The notes: a model not told the origin generated them from the letters alone. A stretch of 64,000 bases of DNA from Corynebacterium meitnerae (GCF_027570075.1 NZ_JAKMUS010000002.1:124001-188000); one strand, 5' to 3'; positions 46,781 to 55,249 are shown, counted from the stretch's first letter. Made by a program: numbers and translations.

Positions 46781-47428
46781 ATGCGCAGGCTGAAGCAGCT
46801 CCGCACGTACGAGGTGGCGTTGGATAAGGCCGGCCTCGGCCCCGTTGCGGGTATCGATGAGGCGGGCCGTGGCGCATGCTTCGGCCCCATCACCATCGCC
46901 GCGTGCATTCTGCCCTCACGCCCGCTACGGGGGCTTGAGGAGCTCACGGACTCCAAGAAGTTGACGCCAAAGAAGCGTGATTTGCTTTTCGACGAAGTGG
47001 TGTCTTCCGCCACCGCCTACTCCGTCGTGCACATCAGCGCGGGGGAGATTGATCGCCGCGGAATCCAGAACGCGAACCTCGACGGTGCGCGCCGCGCGAT
47101 TTCCGAGTTGGCTGTTGAACCAGGCTTCGTGCTCGTGGACGCCTTCCGGGTGCCCGGCCTCACCATCCCCCAACTACCCATCGTGGGCGGTGACTACACA
47201 GCACGCTGCATCGCGGCAGCGAGCATCCTGGCCAAAGTGAGCCGCGACCGCCTGGTCACACAGATGGCCGAAGAGTTTCCGGAGTACGGCCTGGAAGGGC
47301 ACAAAGGTTATGGCACGCAGGCGCATATGGATGCGGTGCGCCGCCACGGTGCAAGCCCTGAGCATCGCTACACTTATGCCAACGTTGCAGCAGCCCACCA
47401 GACGTATGTGAGGAGCACCAAGCCATGA
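46781..47428 (+). CDS. rnhB: Ribonuclease HII
   Basis: 215 residues. Removes RNA from RNA:DNA hybrids and misinserted ribonucleotides. The catalytic DEDD set is seen in 'GIDEAGRGACFGPI' (about residue 24), 'ELTDSKKLTPKKRD' (about 51) and 'LVDAFRVPGL' (about 118). The typical 'IAAASILAKVSRDRL' (about 143) and 'YGLEGHKGYGTQAHM' follow. The ATG abuts the lepB stop, and the end overlaps the DUF2469 gene by four bases. Confidence 0.96.
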   Translation: MRRLKQLRTYEVALDKAGLGPVAGIDEAGRGACFGPITIAACILPSRPLRGLEELTDSKKLTPKKRDLLFDEVVSSATAYSVVHISAGEIDRRGIQNANLDGARRAISELAVEPGFVLVDAFRVPGLTIPQLPIVGGDYTARCIAAASILAKVSRDRLVTQMAEEFPEYGLEGHKGYGTQAHMDAVRRHGASPEHRYTYANVAAAHQTYVRSTKP

Positions 47429-47730
47429 GCGCTGAGGAATTGGATAACTACGAGGCAGAGGTTGAGCTCTCTCTGTACCGCGAATACCGCGACGTGGTCA
47501 GCCAGTTTTCTTATGTGGTGGAGACAGACCGCCGCTTCTACTTGGCCAACGGCGTGGAATTGATCCCACACACGGAGGGCAAGGATGTGTACTACGAGGT
47601 GCGTTTGTCTGACGCCTGGGTGTGGGACATGTACCGTGCAGTGCGTTTTGTGCGCTACGTGCGCGTGATCACGTACAAGGACGTCAATATTGAGGAGCTG
47701 GATAAACCGGAGATGGTCATCCCGGAATAG
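47425..47730 (+). CDS. DUF2469 family protein
   Basis: 101 residues, acidic, rich in aromatic residues ('SLYREYRDVVSQFSYVVETD', 'FYLANGVEL', 'WVWDMYRAVRFVRYVRVITY'). It is a conserved actinobacterial family of unknown function that follows rnhB in mycobacteria and corynebacteria. The ATGA overlap with rnhB indicates coupled translation. No motif suggests chemistry. A terminator built from two inverted DnaA-box-like sequences follows. Confidence 0.88.
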   Translation: MSAEELDNYEAEVELSLYREYRDVVSQFSYVVETDRRFYLANGVELIPHTEGKDVYYEVRLSDAWVWDMYRAVRFVRYVRVITYKDVNIEELDKPEMVIPE

Positions 47731-47742
47731 CTCGTTGTGTGC

Positions 47743-47790
47743 GCACCCTGTGGATAAAGAAGCGTTATCCACAGGGTGCTTTGTTTATTT
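47743..47790 (+). terminator. Terminator after DUF2469, with inverted DnaA boxes as stem
   Basis: GCACCCTGTGGATAA (47743-47757) pairs perfectly with TTATCCACAGGGTGC (47765-47779), followed by TTTGTTTATTTTT. Each arm contains the canonical DnaA box TTATCCACA. Confidence 0.88.
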
Positions 47791-47896
47791 TTGGCCAATT
47801 TTCTCGCCGAGGGATCTTTTTGGTCTTTTGTGTCGTCCAAAGAAGTAGACCGCCTTTTTATGCGGTGAATGTTGACACACAAGATCGGAGAACACG

Positions 47897-48286
47897 ATGG
47901 GGAGAAGTACATCTACCGCTGACTTTGATAAAGACCAGTGGGTGCTGGGCACGCTCGGCGAATCAAGTGCGGCTGCCTGGTACGAGGAAATGGGTTATGA
48001 GATTGTCCAGCTTGGGTACAGAACCAAGCGGGGCGAAATCGATGTGATTGCTCGTGCGCAGGACGGCACGATCGTTTTCGTTGAGGTGAAAACACGTCGG
48101 GGGCGTAGCTTCGGTGCCGCGGAGGCAGTCACCGAAAGAAAACTCAAACGCATCCGCGCCGCCGCTAGTGAGTGGTTGATGGATCAGCCGTATACGCCCG
48201 TGCGTTTCGACGTGGTCGAGGTGCTGTACGACGGCCACGAGTTCTTCCACCGCTTGTACCAGGGGGTGGAAGATGGCGCTTGCTAG
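47897..48286 (+). CDS. UPF0102/YraN family endonuclease-like protein
   Basis: 129 residues. 'LGTLGESSAAAWYEEMGYEIV' and the nuclease-like core 'RTKRGEIDVIARAQDGTIVFVEVKTRRG' (about 46-74, with E, D, E-x-K) match the YraN family, which has a Holliday-junction-resolvase-like fold and unproven function. ATG 47897 follows a purine-rich GGAGAAC. It overlaps comM by 14 bases. Its constant association with comM and dprA suggests work on incoming or damaged DNA. Confidence 0.9.
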   Translation: MGRSTSTADFDKDQWVLGTLGESSAAAWYEEMGYEIVQLGYRTKRGEIDVIARAQDGTIVFVEVKTRRGRSFGAAEAVTERKLKRIRAAASEWLMDQPYTPVRFDVVEVLYDGHEFFHRLYQGVEDGAC

Positions 48287-49793
48287 TACCTATAGCGCTG
48301 CGGTTGAGGGCGTCACCGCTCATTTTGTCACGGTGGAAGCCAACGTGGGGCCGGGTTTGCCGGGAATCCACATCGTTGGTCTGGGGGATAAAGCGGTGGG
48401 GGAATCGCGTGATCGAATCCGCACCGCGGTAGCAAACTCAGTGTTGCCGTGGCCACGGACAAAGATCATGGTGTCCTTATCACCGGCGAACTTACCTAAG
48501 TCCGGTTCCCATTTTGATCTGCCTATCGCGTTGGCAGTGCTTGCCAGCATGGATCCGCGGGCGGAGCGCAAACTCAAGCGCTCACTCATCGTGGGGGAGT
48601 TGGCATTGTCCGGGGAGTTGCGCCGGGTGGATGGCATCCTGCAGATCATCTTGGAGGCACTCCACAGCGATATCGAGCATGTGATCATTCCCGCGAGCAA
48701 TGCCCGGGAGGCCGCACTCATTGGCCACCCAGCGGTGCGGATCGCACGCAGTCTCACTGAAGCCTGGCGGTGGGTGACGGGGGAGTGTGAGCTCCCCGGC
48801 CTGGAAACCGTCAACCACACGGTGGAGCCAGTGCACACACCAGATTTCCGTGACATCATCGGCCAGCCCAATGAGCGCCGCGCCATGGAAATCGCGGCAG
48901 CGGGTGCACACCACATGCTCATGATCGGCTCACCCGGCTCTGGCAAATCCATGCTGGCAGAGAGGCTTCCATCGATCCTGCCGGACCTCACGCCGGAACA
49001 GGTAGTCGAAGCAACCGCGATTCATTCAGTGTCCGGTCATTCCTCCGGTGAGGTGATCATGAGGGCGCCGTTTGTGGCACCGCATCCGTCGTTAGGCAGA
49101 GCTGCCTTGATTGGCGGCGGCTCTGGCATTCCGCGTCCCGGTGCGGTGAGCCACGCTCATCATGGGGTGCTCTTTCTCGATGAGGTCAGTGAGATCGACG
49201 CCCGCACTCTTGACGCCCTGCGCGTGCCGTTGGAGAAAGGCGAAGTCCAGCTGTCACGTGCGCGCCGGGTGGTGGTGTATCCGGCGAATTTCCAGCTGAT
49301 CATGGCTGCGAATCCCTGCCGGTGTGGCGTGGACAATGCGGCGAAATGCACGTGCTCTTCTGGCGAACGCGCCAAGTACCTGCGCAACCTGTCGGGGCCT
49401 TTGCGGGACCGCATTGATATCAGCCTGACCACCACCTCGGTGGGTGGTGTGGTCACGGCAGCGGACCAGGAATCCTCTGCTGTTATTGCGGAGCGCGTCT
49501 TGGCCGCGCGGGACCGATCCCAATGGCGGTGGGCGAAAGCGGGATTACCAATGACGACAAATGGCCGCGTCCCCGGCGCAGTACTGCGGCGTGACTTCCC
49601 TGTGGCAGAAGACGGCATGGGCGTGATCAGCAGAGCCTTGTCCAAAGGGCACATCACTCAACGCGGGGTGGATCGCCTGCTCCGCCTGTCGTGGACGCTG
49701 GCGGATCTTGCCGGAGTGGATCAGCCGCGGCTGTCTGAGGTGATGGACGCGCTGAACCTGCGTGAAGAGGAACAGCAGGGGGTGGCAGCATGA
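48273..49793 (+). CDS. comM: ComM/YifB family Mg-chelatase-like AAA+ ATPase
   Basis: 506 residues. N-terminal ChlI-like fold ('ASTYSAAVEGVTAHFVTVEA', 'GLPGIHIVGLGDKAVGESRDR'), Walker A 'GSPGSGKSMLAERL' (about 217), Walker B 'HHGVLFLDEVSEID' (about 290), zinc-type 'ANPCRCGVDNAAKCTCS' (about 346) and a C-terminal helical domain. ComM is a branch-migration helicase aiding integration of transforming DNA in Vibrio; whether that holds in corynebacteria is not known. Ends in ATGA overlap with dprA. Confidence 0.93.
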   Translation: MALASTYSAAVEGVTAHFVTVEANVGPGLPGIHIVGLGDKAVGESRDRIRTAVANSVLPWPRTKIMVSLSPANLPKSGSHFDLPIALAVLASMDPRAERKLKRSLIVGELALSGELRRVDGILQIILEALHSDIEHVIIPASNAREAALIGHPAVRIARSLTEAWRWVTGECELPGLETVNHTVEPVHTPDFRDIIGQPNERRAMEIAAAGAHHMLMIGSPGSGKSMLAERLPSILPDLTPEQVVEATAIHSVSGHSSGEVIMRAPFVAPHPSLGRAALIGGGSGIPRPGAVSHAHHGVLFLDEVSEIDARTLDALRVPLEKGEVQLSRARRVVVYPANFQLIMAANPCRCGVDNAAKCTCSSGERAKYLRNLSGPLRDRIDISLTTTSVGGVVTAADQESSAVIAERVLAARDRSQWRWAKAGLPMTTNGRVPGAVLRRDFPVAEDGMGVISRALSKGHITQRGVDRLLRLSWTLADLAGVDQPRLSEVMDALNLREEEQQGVAA

Positions 49794-50986
49794 GTTCGCT
49801 TGAATCTTGGGCATACCTGAACCGCGTGGTGGAAGGCCCAAACCGCCACTTGTTGGCGCTGCTTGATGCGGGGCGCGATGCGGATGAGCTCGCGCACGGC
49901 ATTCGCACTCGCGCGAGTTGGCTCGGTGACTTGGGTCCGGCGACTGAATCGCGGTACACGTGGGATCAGCCCGCTGAAGATCTCGCGGTGGCAGAACGGG
50001 AAGGTTACGCGCTGCTCACTCCCGAATCACCGGAATGGCCGCATGATGAGATTGCAGCCTCCTTTGAAGCAGTCCGCGCCAAGGAGGCGCGACGCGAGCG
50101 GGACGAAAACGGGGATGTGATCAAACTGCCACCCGATGCCTATGCGCCCCATGCTCTGTGGGTGCGGGGGAACACGAACCTGGCGCAGCTCTTTGCCAGT
50201 TCGGTGGGGATCGTGGGTACGCGTGCGGCCTCTGCGTATGGGCATCACGCCACGACGGATCTGTGCAAGGGGCTCGCGCGGCACCAGCACACGATCGTGT
50301 CTGGTGGGGCCTTGGGCATTGACACGGTTGCGCATTCCACCGCATTGGATGAGGGCGGGGCTACCGTCGTTGTCGCGGCGTGTGGTGCTGGTCAGGTGTA
50401 TCCGCGGCGCAATGAGCAGTTGTTCACGCGGATTGCCAATGAGGGTGGCGCGATTGTCACGGAATACCCGCCCGGGATCACCCCGGACCGCCATCGCTTC
50501 CTCACTCGGAACCGGCTCGTTGCGGCGCTGACACAGGGCACGATCGTGGTGGAAGCAGCGTTTCGCTCAGGCGCCCTGAACACCCTGAAGTGGGTGGAAG
50601 TGTTCAACCGGGTGGGCATGGCGGTGCCGGGGCCAATTCTGGGTCCGGGATCTTTGGGCACGAATCTGGCCATCCGCGATGAGCGTGCAGCGATGGTGTT
50701 AAGCGCCGATGATGCCCACGAGAAACTCAGCCCCATCGGCACCACGGATGTAGACGGCCAGTATGAGATCGACTATGCCGCCAACGCCGTCCAGCAGCTC
50801 TCCCGCAATGAGCTGCGGGTCTATGACTCGCTTCCGCTCGCGGACACAGGGGGACTGGAAGCTGCGGAGGTCGCCCAAGCATGCGGCTTCACCATCGGGC
50901 TTACGGTTCACCTGCTCATGGACCTGAACAACAAAGGGCTAGTGATCCGGAAGGGCCAGATGTGGGAAAGGGCCGATAGCGCGTAG
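49790..50986 (+). CDS. dprA: DNA processing protein DprA
   Basis: 398 residues. Loads RecA on incoming single-stranded DNA. The Rossmann-like core runs about 115-320: 'SVGIVGTRAASAYGHH', 'IVSGGALGIDTVAHSTALDEGGATVVVAACG' region (about 172-200), 'EYPPGITPDRHRFLTRNRLVAAL' and 'VVEAAFRSGALNTLKW'. A winged-helix C-terminus follows (about 335-398, 'AEVAQACGFTIGLTVHLLMDL'). With comM and yraN it makes a recombination/competence-type cluster, although natural transformation is not established for this genus as far as I know. Confidence 0.95.
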   Translation: MSSLESWAYLNRVVEGPNRHLLALLDAGRDADELAHGIRTRASWLGDLGPATESRYTWDQPAEDLAVAEREGYALLTPESPEWPHDEIAASFEAVRAKEARRERDENGDVIKLPPDAYAPHALWVRGNTNLAQLFASSVGIVGTRAASAYGHHATTDLCKGLARHQHTIVSGGALGIDTVAHSTALDEGGATVVVAACGAGQVYPRRNEQLFTRIANEGGAIVTEYPPGITPDRHRFLTRNRLVAALTQGTIVVEAAFRSGALNTLKWVEVFNRVGMAVPGPILGPGSLGTNLAIRDERAAMVLSADDAHEKLSPIGTTDVDGQYEIDYAANAVQQLSRNELRVYDSLPLADTGGLEAAEVAQACGFTIGLTVHLLMDLNNKGLVIRKGQMWERADSA

Positions 50987-51008
50987 ATACCCGCCTAGCT
51001 GAAAAGTG

Positions 51009-51035
51009 AACTGCTCCCTACGGGGAGCAGTTTTT
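51009..51035 (+). terminator. Terminator of dprA
   Basis: AACTGCTCCC-TACG-GGGAGCAGTT has a ten-base perfect stem and a TACG tetraloop, followed by TTT. Confidence 0.9.
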
Positions 51036-51137
51036 CATTGAGAGCCAAACCATGCCGCGTGGCAACGGTAGTATCCGAGACAAAAGTTTTCTGTGGTCTT
51101 TGCTTGCGGGCCCACGACCTATTCACAAGGAGATCTC

Positions 51138-52547
51138 ATGACTCAGTTTGCTACCTACGCTGATCTGCTCAACGCCATTACGGACGAAAGTGGGCGCTAC
51201 ATCCTCAACCCCGCCACCGGTGAGGTTGTTGGCCGCGCGCCGGAGAACACCGTTGAGGACCTCAACGCTGCAGTTGATGCTGCACGCGTGGCGCAGAAGG
51301 ACTTTGCCAAGCTGAGCGATGAAGAGCGTTGCGAGCTGCTCACGAAGGCGGCTGCCGCCATCGAGGCCAATGCAGAGGTCCTCGCGGAGTTGCTCTCCCG
51401 CGAACAGGGCAAGCCGCTGAACGGTCCGAATGCCCGCTTCGAAGTCGGTGCCTGCGCCGGGTGGCTGAATGCCACTGCCTCCTTCGAGCACCCCAACTAC
51501 ACCGCGGTGGATGATGACATCACGGCCACCGTCAACTACCGCCCGCTCGGTGTCGTCGGCGCTATTGGCCCGTGGAATTGGCCGATGATGATCACCATCT
51601 GGCAGATTGCGCCGGCGTTGCGAATGGGCAACGCGGTCGTCGTAAAGCCATCTGAGTACACCCCGCTGTCCGTGCTGGGACTGCTTGAGATTGTGAACTC
51701 CGTGCTGCCGGAGGGGGTTCTCCACGTTGTCACTGGGACCGGTGAGGTTGGCGCGGCGCTGACTACGCACGAGGGCGTAGACAAGATCATGTTCACCGGT
51801 TCCACTGCCACCGGCAAGAAGATTGTGGAGGCCAGCGCGGATAGCCTCACCCGCCTCACGCTGGAGCTCGGCGGCAATGACGCGGGCATCGTGCTGGATG
51901 ACGCTGACCCGAAGGAGATCGCCGGCGACCTCTTCTGGGGTGCTTTCATTAACACCGGCCAGACCTGCGCGGCGATGAAGCGTGTGTACGTACCGGAGTC
52001 GCTGTATGACGCTGTCTGTGAAGCCCTCGTCGAAGTAGCGCAGGCCTCCCCGATGGGAGTGGGCCTGGAAGAAGAGAACGTGCTCGGCCCGCTGCAGAAC
52101 AAGCAGCAGTTCGACATCGTGGACAAACTCGTCACAGCTGCCAAGGACTCAGGCGCCCGCGTTTTGCTGGGCGGTGACCCCGACTATGACGCGCCGGGCT
52201 ACTTCTATCCCACCACCTTGGTTACGGACATTGACCCGGACAACCCGTTGGTCGTGGAGGAGCAGTTCGGCCCCGCGCTGCCGATCGTGAAATACACGGA
52301 CCTGGACTGGGCCATTGAGCAGGCCAACAAGCTCGACGTGGGTCTGGGTTCTTCCGTCTGGTCCTCCAACCGCGAGCGTGCGCTGGACGTCGCCGCACAT
52401 CTGGAGGCAGGCACTACCTGGATCAACAGCCACGGTGCGGTGGACCCGCGCGTGCCCTTCGGCGGGATCAAGGCCTCCGGCTACGGCGTGGAGTTCGGCA
52501 CCGAGGGCCTCAAGGGCCTGGCCTACCCGCACATCATCAACGGCTAA
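51138..52547 (+). CDS. NAD(P)-dependent aldehyde dehydrogenase (succinate-semialdehyde type)
   Basis: 469 residues. Motifs in order: 'GAIGPWNWPMMITIWQIAPAL' (about residue 138), 'VVKPSEYTPLS', 'MFTGSTATGKKI' (coenzyme, about 220), 'LELGGNDAGIVLDDADP' with catalytic Glu (about 242), 'NTGQTCAAMKRVYVPE' with nucleophile Cys (about 275), 'EEQFGPALPIVKY' and 'PFGGIKASGYG'. The length is on the short side, as in YneI/GabD-like enzymes; the natural aldehyde is unknown. AAGGAGAT lies seven bases before ATG 51138. It is an insertion between dprA and xerC with its own transcription unit. Confidence 0.9.
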   Translation: MTQFATYADLLNAITDESGRYILNPATGEVVGRAPENTVEDLNAAVDAARVAQKDFAKLSDEERCELLTKAAAAIEANAEVLAELLSREQGKPLNGPNARFEVGACAGWLNATASFEHPNYTAVDDDITATVNYRPLGVVGAIGPWNWPMMITIWQIAPALRMGNAVVVKPSEYTPLSVLGLLEIVNSVLPEGVLHVVTGTGEVGAALTTHEGVDKIMFTGSTATGKKIVEASADSLTRLTLELGGNDAGIVLDDADPKEIAGDLFWGAFINTGQTCAAMKRVYVPESLYDAVCEALVEVAQASPMGVGLEEENVLGPLQNKQQFDIVDKLVTAAKDSGARVLLGGDPDYDAPGYFYPTTLVTDIDPDNPLVVEEQFGPALPIVKYTDLDWAIEQANKLDVGLGSSVWSSNRERALDVAAHLEAGTTWINSHGAVDPRVPFGGIKASGYGVEFGTEGLKGLAYPHIING

Positions 52548-52606
52548 GCCCGAAATACCGAGCGGTCTTATACTGCCAGGAGAGCAACGAACGGCAGGAG
52601 GGCACG

Positions 52607-53503
52607 ATGACGCAACTTGAAGCAGCCATCGATGACTTCGCTGACCACGCTCTCCTGGTGAAAGGCCGCTCTGAAGCTACGGTCAAGGGCTACCGCAGTG
52701 ACTTACGGTCACTCGCGGAAATCGCCCCGCTTTTCGACGATTTCACCCTCCCCACCCTTCGCTCCTGGCTCGCTGCGGGCGTGCGCGCCGGGCTGGCGCG
52801 CTCCACTATGGCGCGACGCACCGCTGCTGCGCGGGCGTTTTCCACCTGGGCTTATGAACACGGCCATCTTGAATCCGATGTGGCTGCCCGCCTGGTCACA
52901 CCCAAGATCAACCGCCACCTACCCGATGTGGTGAGCCCGAAGCGCGCCGGGGAACTCGTCGAGGCGCAGATCAACCCCGATGCCGATGGGCCTGAGGCAG
53001 CCCGCGACCGGGCGATGCTCGAGCTGCTGTATGCCACAGGCATGCGCGTCTCCGAACTCACCGGCCTTGATGTGGATGATGTCGATCTTGGTCGTGGCCT
53101 GGCCAAGGTCACCGGCAAGGGTAATAAACAGCGCGTCGTTCCCTTTGGGGACAATGCCCAGGTTGCGCTCAACGCGTGGCTGACGCGCCGGGGTGAGCTG
53201 GCTGCCAAGAATAAAGAGGGGACAGCCGGCCACGCTTTGTTCCTGGGCTCCCGCGGTGGGCGCATTGATGTGCGCCAGGTGCGTCGCGTTGTCGAACGCG
53301 CCGCCCAGCGCACTGGTGATAGTGACTTAAGCCCGCACGCGCTGCGCCACAGTGCTGCCACCCACATGCTGGAAGGTGGTGCGGACCTCCGCGTCGTGCA
53401 GGAACTATTAGGCCATTCCTCCTTGCAGACCACGCAGATTTACACCCACGTCAGCGCGCAACGCTTGAAATCGGTGTACGACCAAGCCCATCCACGGGCT
53501 TAA
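52607..53503 (+). CDS. xerC: Tyrosine recombinase XerC
   Basis: 298 residues. Resolves chromosome dimers at dif with XerD. N-terminal SAM-like domain (about 1-90), catalytic Arg in 'YATGMRVSELTGLDVDD' (about 147), Lys in 'VTGKGNKQRVVPF', 'LSPHALRHSAATHMLEGG' (His-x-x-Arg, about 243), 'QELLGHSSLQTTQIYTHV' with the second His and nucleophile Tyr (about 266-278). Conserved position near rpsB in actinobacteria. The last 53 bases overlap the converging M23 gene. Confidence 0.95.
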   Translation: MTQLEAAIDDFADHALLVKGRSEATVKGYRSDLRSLAEIAPLFDDFTLPTLRSWLAAGVRAGLARSTMARRTAAARAFSTWAYEHGHLESDVAARLVTPKINRHLPDVVSPKRAGELVEAQINPDADGPEAARDRAMLELLYATGMRVSELTGLDVDDVDLGRGLAKVTGKGNKQRVVPFGDNAQVALNAWLTRRGELAAKNKEGTAGHALFLGSRGGRIDVRQVRRVVERAAQRTGDSDLSPHALRHSAATHMLEGGADLRVVQELLGHSSLQTTQIYTHVSAQRLKSVYDQAHPRA

Positions 53504-53966
53504 GACGAATAGTCGGGGCTTCCAACAGAGACAGCGGATTGATGTAGGCATCCGGGCCGGTCTTGGCGCCCCAATGCAGCCCGTCGTGGTCCCCATTCGG
53601 TGGCGCCATCCGGCCAATCGGCTGCCCTTCGCGGACAGAATCCCCAACCGCCACGGTGGGGAACACCGGCTGATACGTCGTGCGAATGCCATCGGCGTGG
53701 TCGATGGAGATCACCGGCACCCCAACAATCACGCCGACAAATGCCACCACGCCGTCCTCGGCCGCCAAGATGTCCTGGCCGGGTCGTGCTGCTAGGTCGA
53801 CGCCACGGTGGCCGGGCATCCAGTTCTTCTCCGGAATATCCGCGCCCCGTGTCACCCGCGTGGCAGTCGTGGCGCCCGTTGTGGGATCCACATAGGCCCA
53901 CGCGGGGGCGGCGCTTCCGACACATACGACTGTGAGTGTTGCTAAAACTTTTTGAAAAGTAGTCAT
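53451..53966 (-). CDS. Secreted M23/LytM-like protein lacking one catalytic histidine
   Basis: 171 residues. A signal peptide is clear (about 1-24, cleavage after 'APAWA'). The LytM domain shows 'GHRGVDLAARPGQDILA' (zinc His and Asp, about 53), 'GVVAFVGVIVGVPVISIDH', 'TTYQPVFPTVAVGDSVREGQPIG' and 'DHDGLHWGAK' where active enzymes have His-x-His; here the first His of that pair is Gly. Such 'LHWG' forms are common in actinobacteria and may be non-hydrolytic activators or accessory proteins. The overlap with xerC is 53 bases, tail to tail. Confidence 0.85.
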   Translation of the reverse strand: MTTFQKVLATLTVVCVGSAAPAWAYVDPTTGATTATRVTRGADIPEKNWMPGHRGVDLAARPGQDILAAEDGVVAFVGVIVGVPVISIDHADGIRTTYQPVFPTVAVGDSVREGQPIGRMAPPNGDHDGLHWGAKTGPDAYINPLSLLEAPTIRLKPVDGLGRTPISSVAR

Positions 53967-54000
53967 GGGTTCGATTGTGGGGGATGTGGGGGAGGGGGTG

Positions 54001-54011
54001 CGTCGATAAGC
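54001..54011 (-). repeat. GCTTATCGACG word, copy 11
   Basis: Exact match in the non-coding region between the M23 gene and rpsB, ten bases before an inverted DnaA-box pair. Confidence 0.9.
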
Positions 54012-54061
54012 GAAAAGGGCCTGTGGAAAACGAGAAGTTATCCACAGGTGCGCGCCGTAAA

Positions 54062-54090
54062 TTGGCGCATACGCTGGAGCAATGTAGACT
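54062..54090 (+). promoter_or_regulatory. Likely rpsB promoter
   Basis: TTGGCG (54062-54067), 17 bases, TAGACT (54085-54090) is a very good match to corynebacterial sigma-A promoters. It would give a leader of about 255 bases before rpsB. Confidence 0.55.
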
Positions 54091-54194
54091 TACACGGCAG
54101 CAACGCGTCCATTCGGGCGAGTTGACTACGCGCGGTGAAAATGCCTGGTCACAGCCTATCTTCGATAGGGGCAGTGAAGCAGGCGCCGTCACTT

Positions 54195-54268
54195 GCACCG
54201 GTCCTTCCGTGAATTATCTGCGGGCGGTTCCACGTCCACGGAAAATTTTTTGATTCCACGGAAGGTGC
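54195..54268 (+). promoter_or_regulatory. Candidate attenuator in the rpsB leader
   Basis: TTCCGTG (54205-54211) can pair with CACGGAA (54237-54243), which is followed by AATTTTTTG, giving a terminator-like hairpin. The same left arm, as CCTTCCGTG (54203-54211), can instead pair with CACGGAAGG (54257-54265), extended outward by GCACC/GGTGC. The two pairings are mutually exclusive. A further hairpin GTGTGGG/CCCACAC (54289-54295/54301-54307) precedes the ribosome site. Confidence 0.5.
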
Positions 54269-54353
54269 GAGTCCGGCTCACCGCCAGGGTGTGGGGCAAA
54301 CCCACACAACAAGACAAGAAACCGAGATCATTTACTCCAAAGGAGACATTCCC

Positions 54354-55151
54354 ATGGCAGTCGTAACCATGCGTGAACTCCTCGACGCAGGTGTGCACTT
54401 CGGCCACCAGACGCGTCGTTGGAACCCGAAGATGCGTCGCTTCATCTTCACCGACCGCAACGGCATCTACATCATCGACCTGCAGCAGACGCTGACCTAC
54501 ATCGATGAGGCATACGAATTCGTCAAGGAGACCGTCGCACACGGCGGCACCATCCTGTTCGTGGGCACCAAGAAGCAGGCTCAGGAACCGGTCCAGGAAG
54601 AAGCAGAGCGCGTGGGCATGCCGTATGTCAACCACCGCTGGCTCGGCGGTATGCTGACCAACTTCCAGACCGTGTCTAAGCGCCTCGCCCGCATGAAGGA
54701 ACTGCAGGCCATGGACGCAGCCGAGGACGGCTACGCAGGTCGCGGCAAGAAGGAAATCCTCATGCTCACCCGCGAGCGCACCAAGCTGGAGCGCGTCCTG
54801 GGCGGTATTTCCGACATGTCCAAGACCCCGTCCGCACTCTGGATCGTGGACACCAACAAGGAGCACATCGCTGTCGCTGAGGCACAGAAGCTGCGCATCC
54901 CGGTTGTCGCAATCCTGGACACCAACTGCGACCCGGATGTTGTTGATTACCCGATCCCGGGCAACGACGACGCAATCCGCTCCGTCAAGCTGCTCACCCA
55001 CATCATCGGTGAGGCAGTTGTTGCTGGTAAGCAGCAGCGCGAAGAGCGTGCACTGGCTAAGGCACGCGAAGCAGCAGGCGACGCACCGGCAGCAGAGCAG
55101 GCTGAGGCAGCAGCTGAAGCACCGGCAGCTGAGGCAGCTTCCGAAAACTAA
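54354..55151 (+). CDS. rpsB: 30S ribosomal protein S2
   Basis: 265 residues. '[26 protein letters not shown]' at the N-terminus, '[18 protein letters not shown]' (about 69), '[15 protein letters not shown]' and '[27 protein letters not shown]' are S2 signatures. An Ala/Glu-rich tail follows (about 235-265). ATG 54354 has AAAGGAGA eight bases before it; the upstream open frame from 54291 has no role. Confidence 0.98.
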   Translation: MAVVTMRELLDAGVHFGHQTRRWNPKMRRFIFTDRNGIYIIDLQQTLTYIDEAYEFVKETVAHGGTILFVGTKKQAQEPVQEEAERVGMPYVNHRWLGGMLTNFQTVSKRLARMKELQAMDAAEDGYAGRGKKEILMLTRERTKLERVLGGISDMSKTPSALWIVDTNKEHIAVAEAQKLRIPVVAILDTNCDPDVVDYPIPGNDDAIRSVKLLTHIIGEAVVAGKQQREERALAKAREAAGDAPAAEQAEAAAEAPAAEAASEN

Positions 55152-55174
55152 GCTGAGGCCAGACCTCATAAGGT

Positions 55175-55249
55175 AACCCCCGCGTCCGACACAAGCGCCC
55201 CGCCCCGCCTCACATGAGGCTGTGACGGACGCCCGGGCACGGGGGTTTT
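55175..55249 (+). terminator. Hairpin between rpsB and tsf
   Basis: AACCCCC (55175-55181) pairs with GGGGGTT (55241-55247) and GCGTCCG (55182-55188) with CGGACGC (55226-55232); an inner GCCTC/GAGGC hairpin fills the loop. The TTTT tail suggests partial termination, which would set the S2:EF-Ts ratio. Confidence 0.65.

Larger units (their letters stand above)
53967..54193. promoter_or_regulatory. Divergent control region between the M23 gene and rpsB
   Basis: It contains one GCTTATCGACG copy (54001-54011, complementary strand) and an inverted pair CCTGTGGA (54020-54027)/TCCACAGG (54041-54048). That pair includes the DnaA box TTATCCACA (54038-54046) and the variant TGTGGAAAA (54022-54030). CCTATC/GATAGG (about 54155-54169) is a small hairpin in the rpsB leader. 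Confidence 0.45.
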
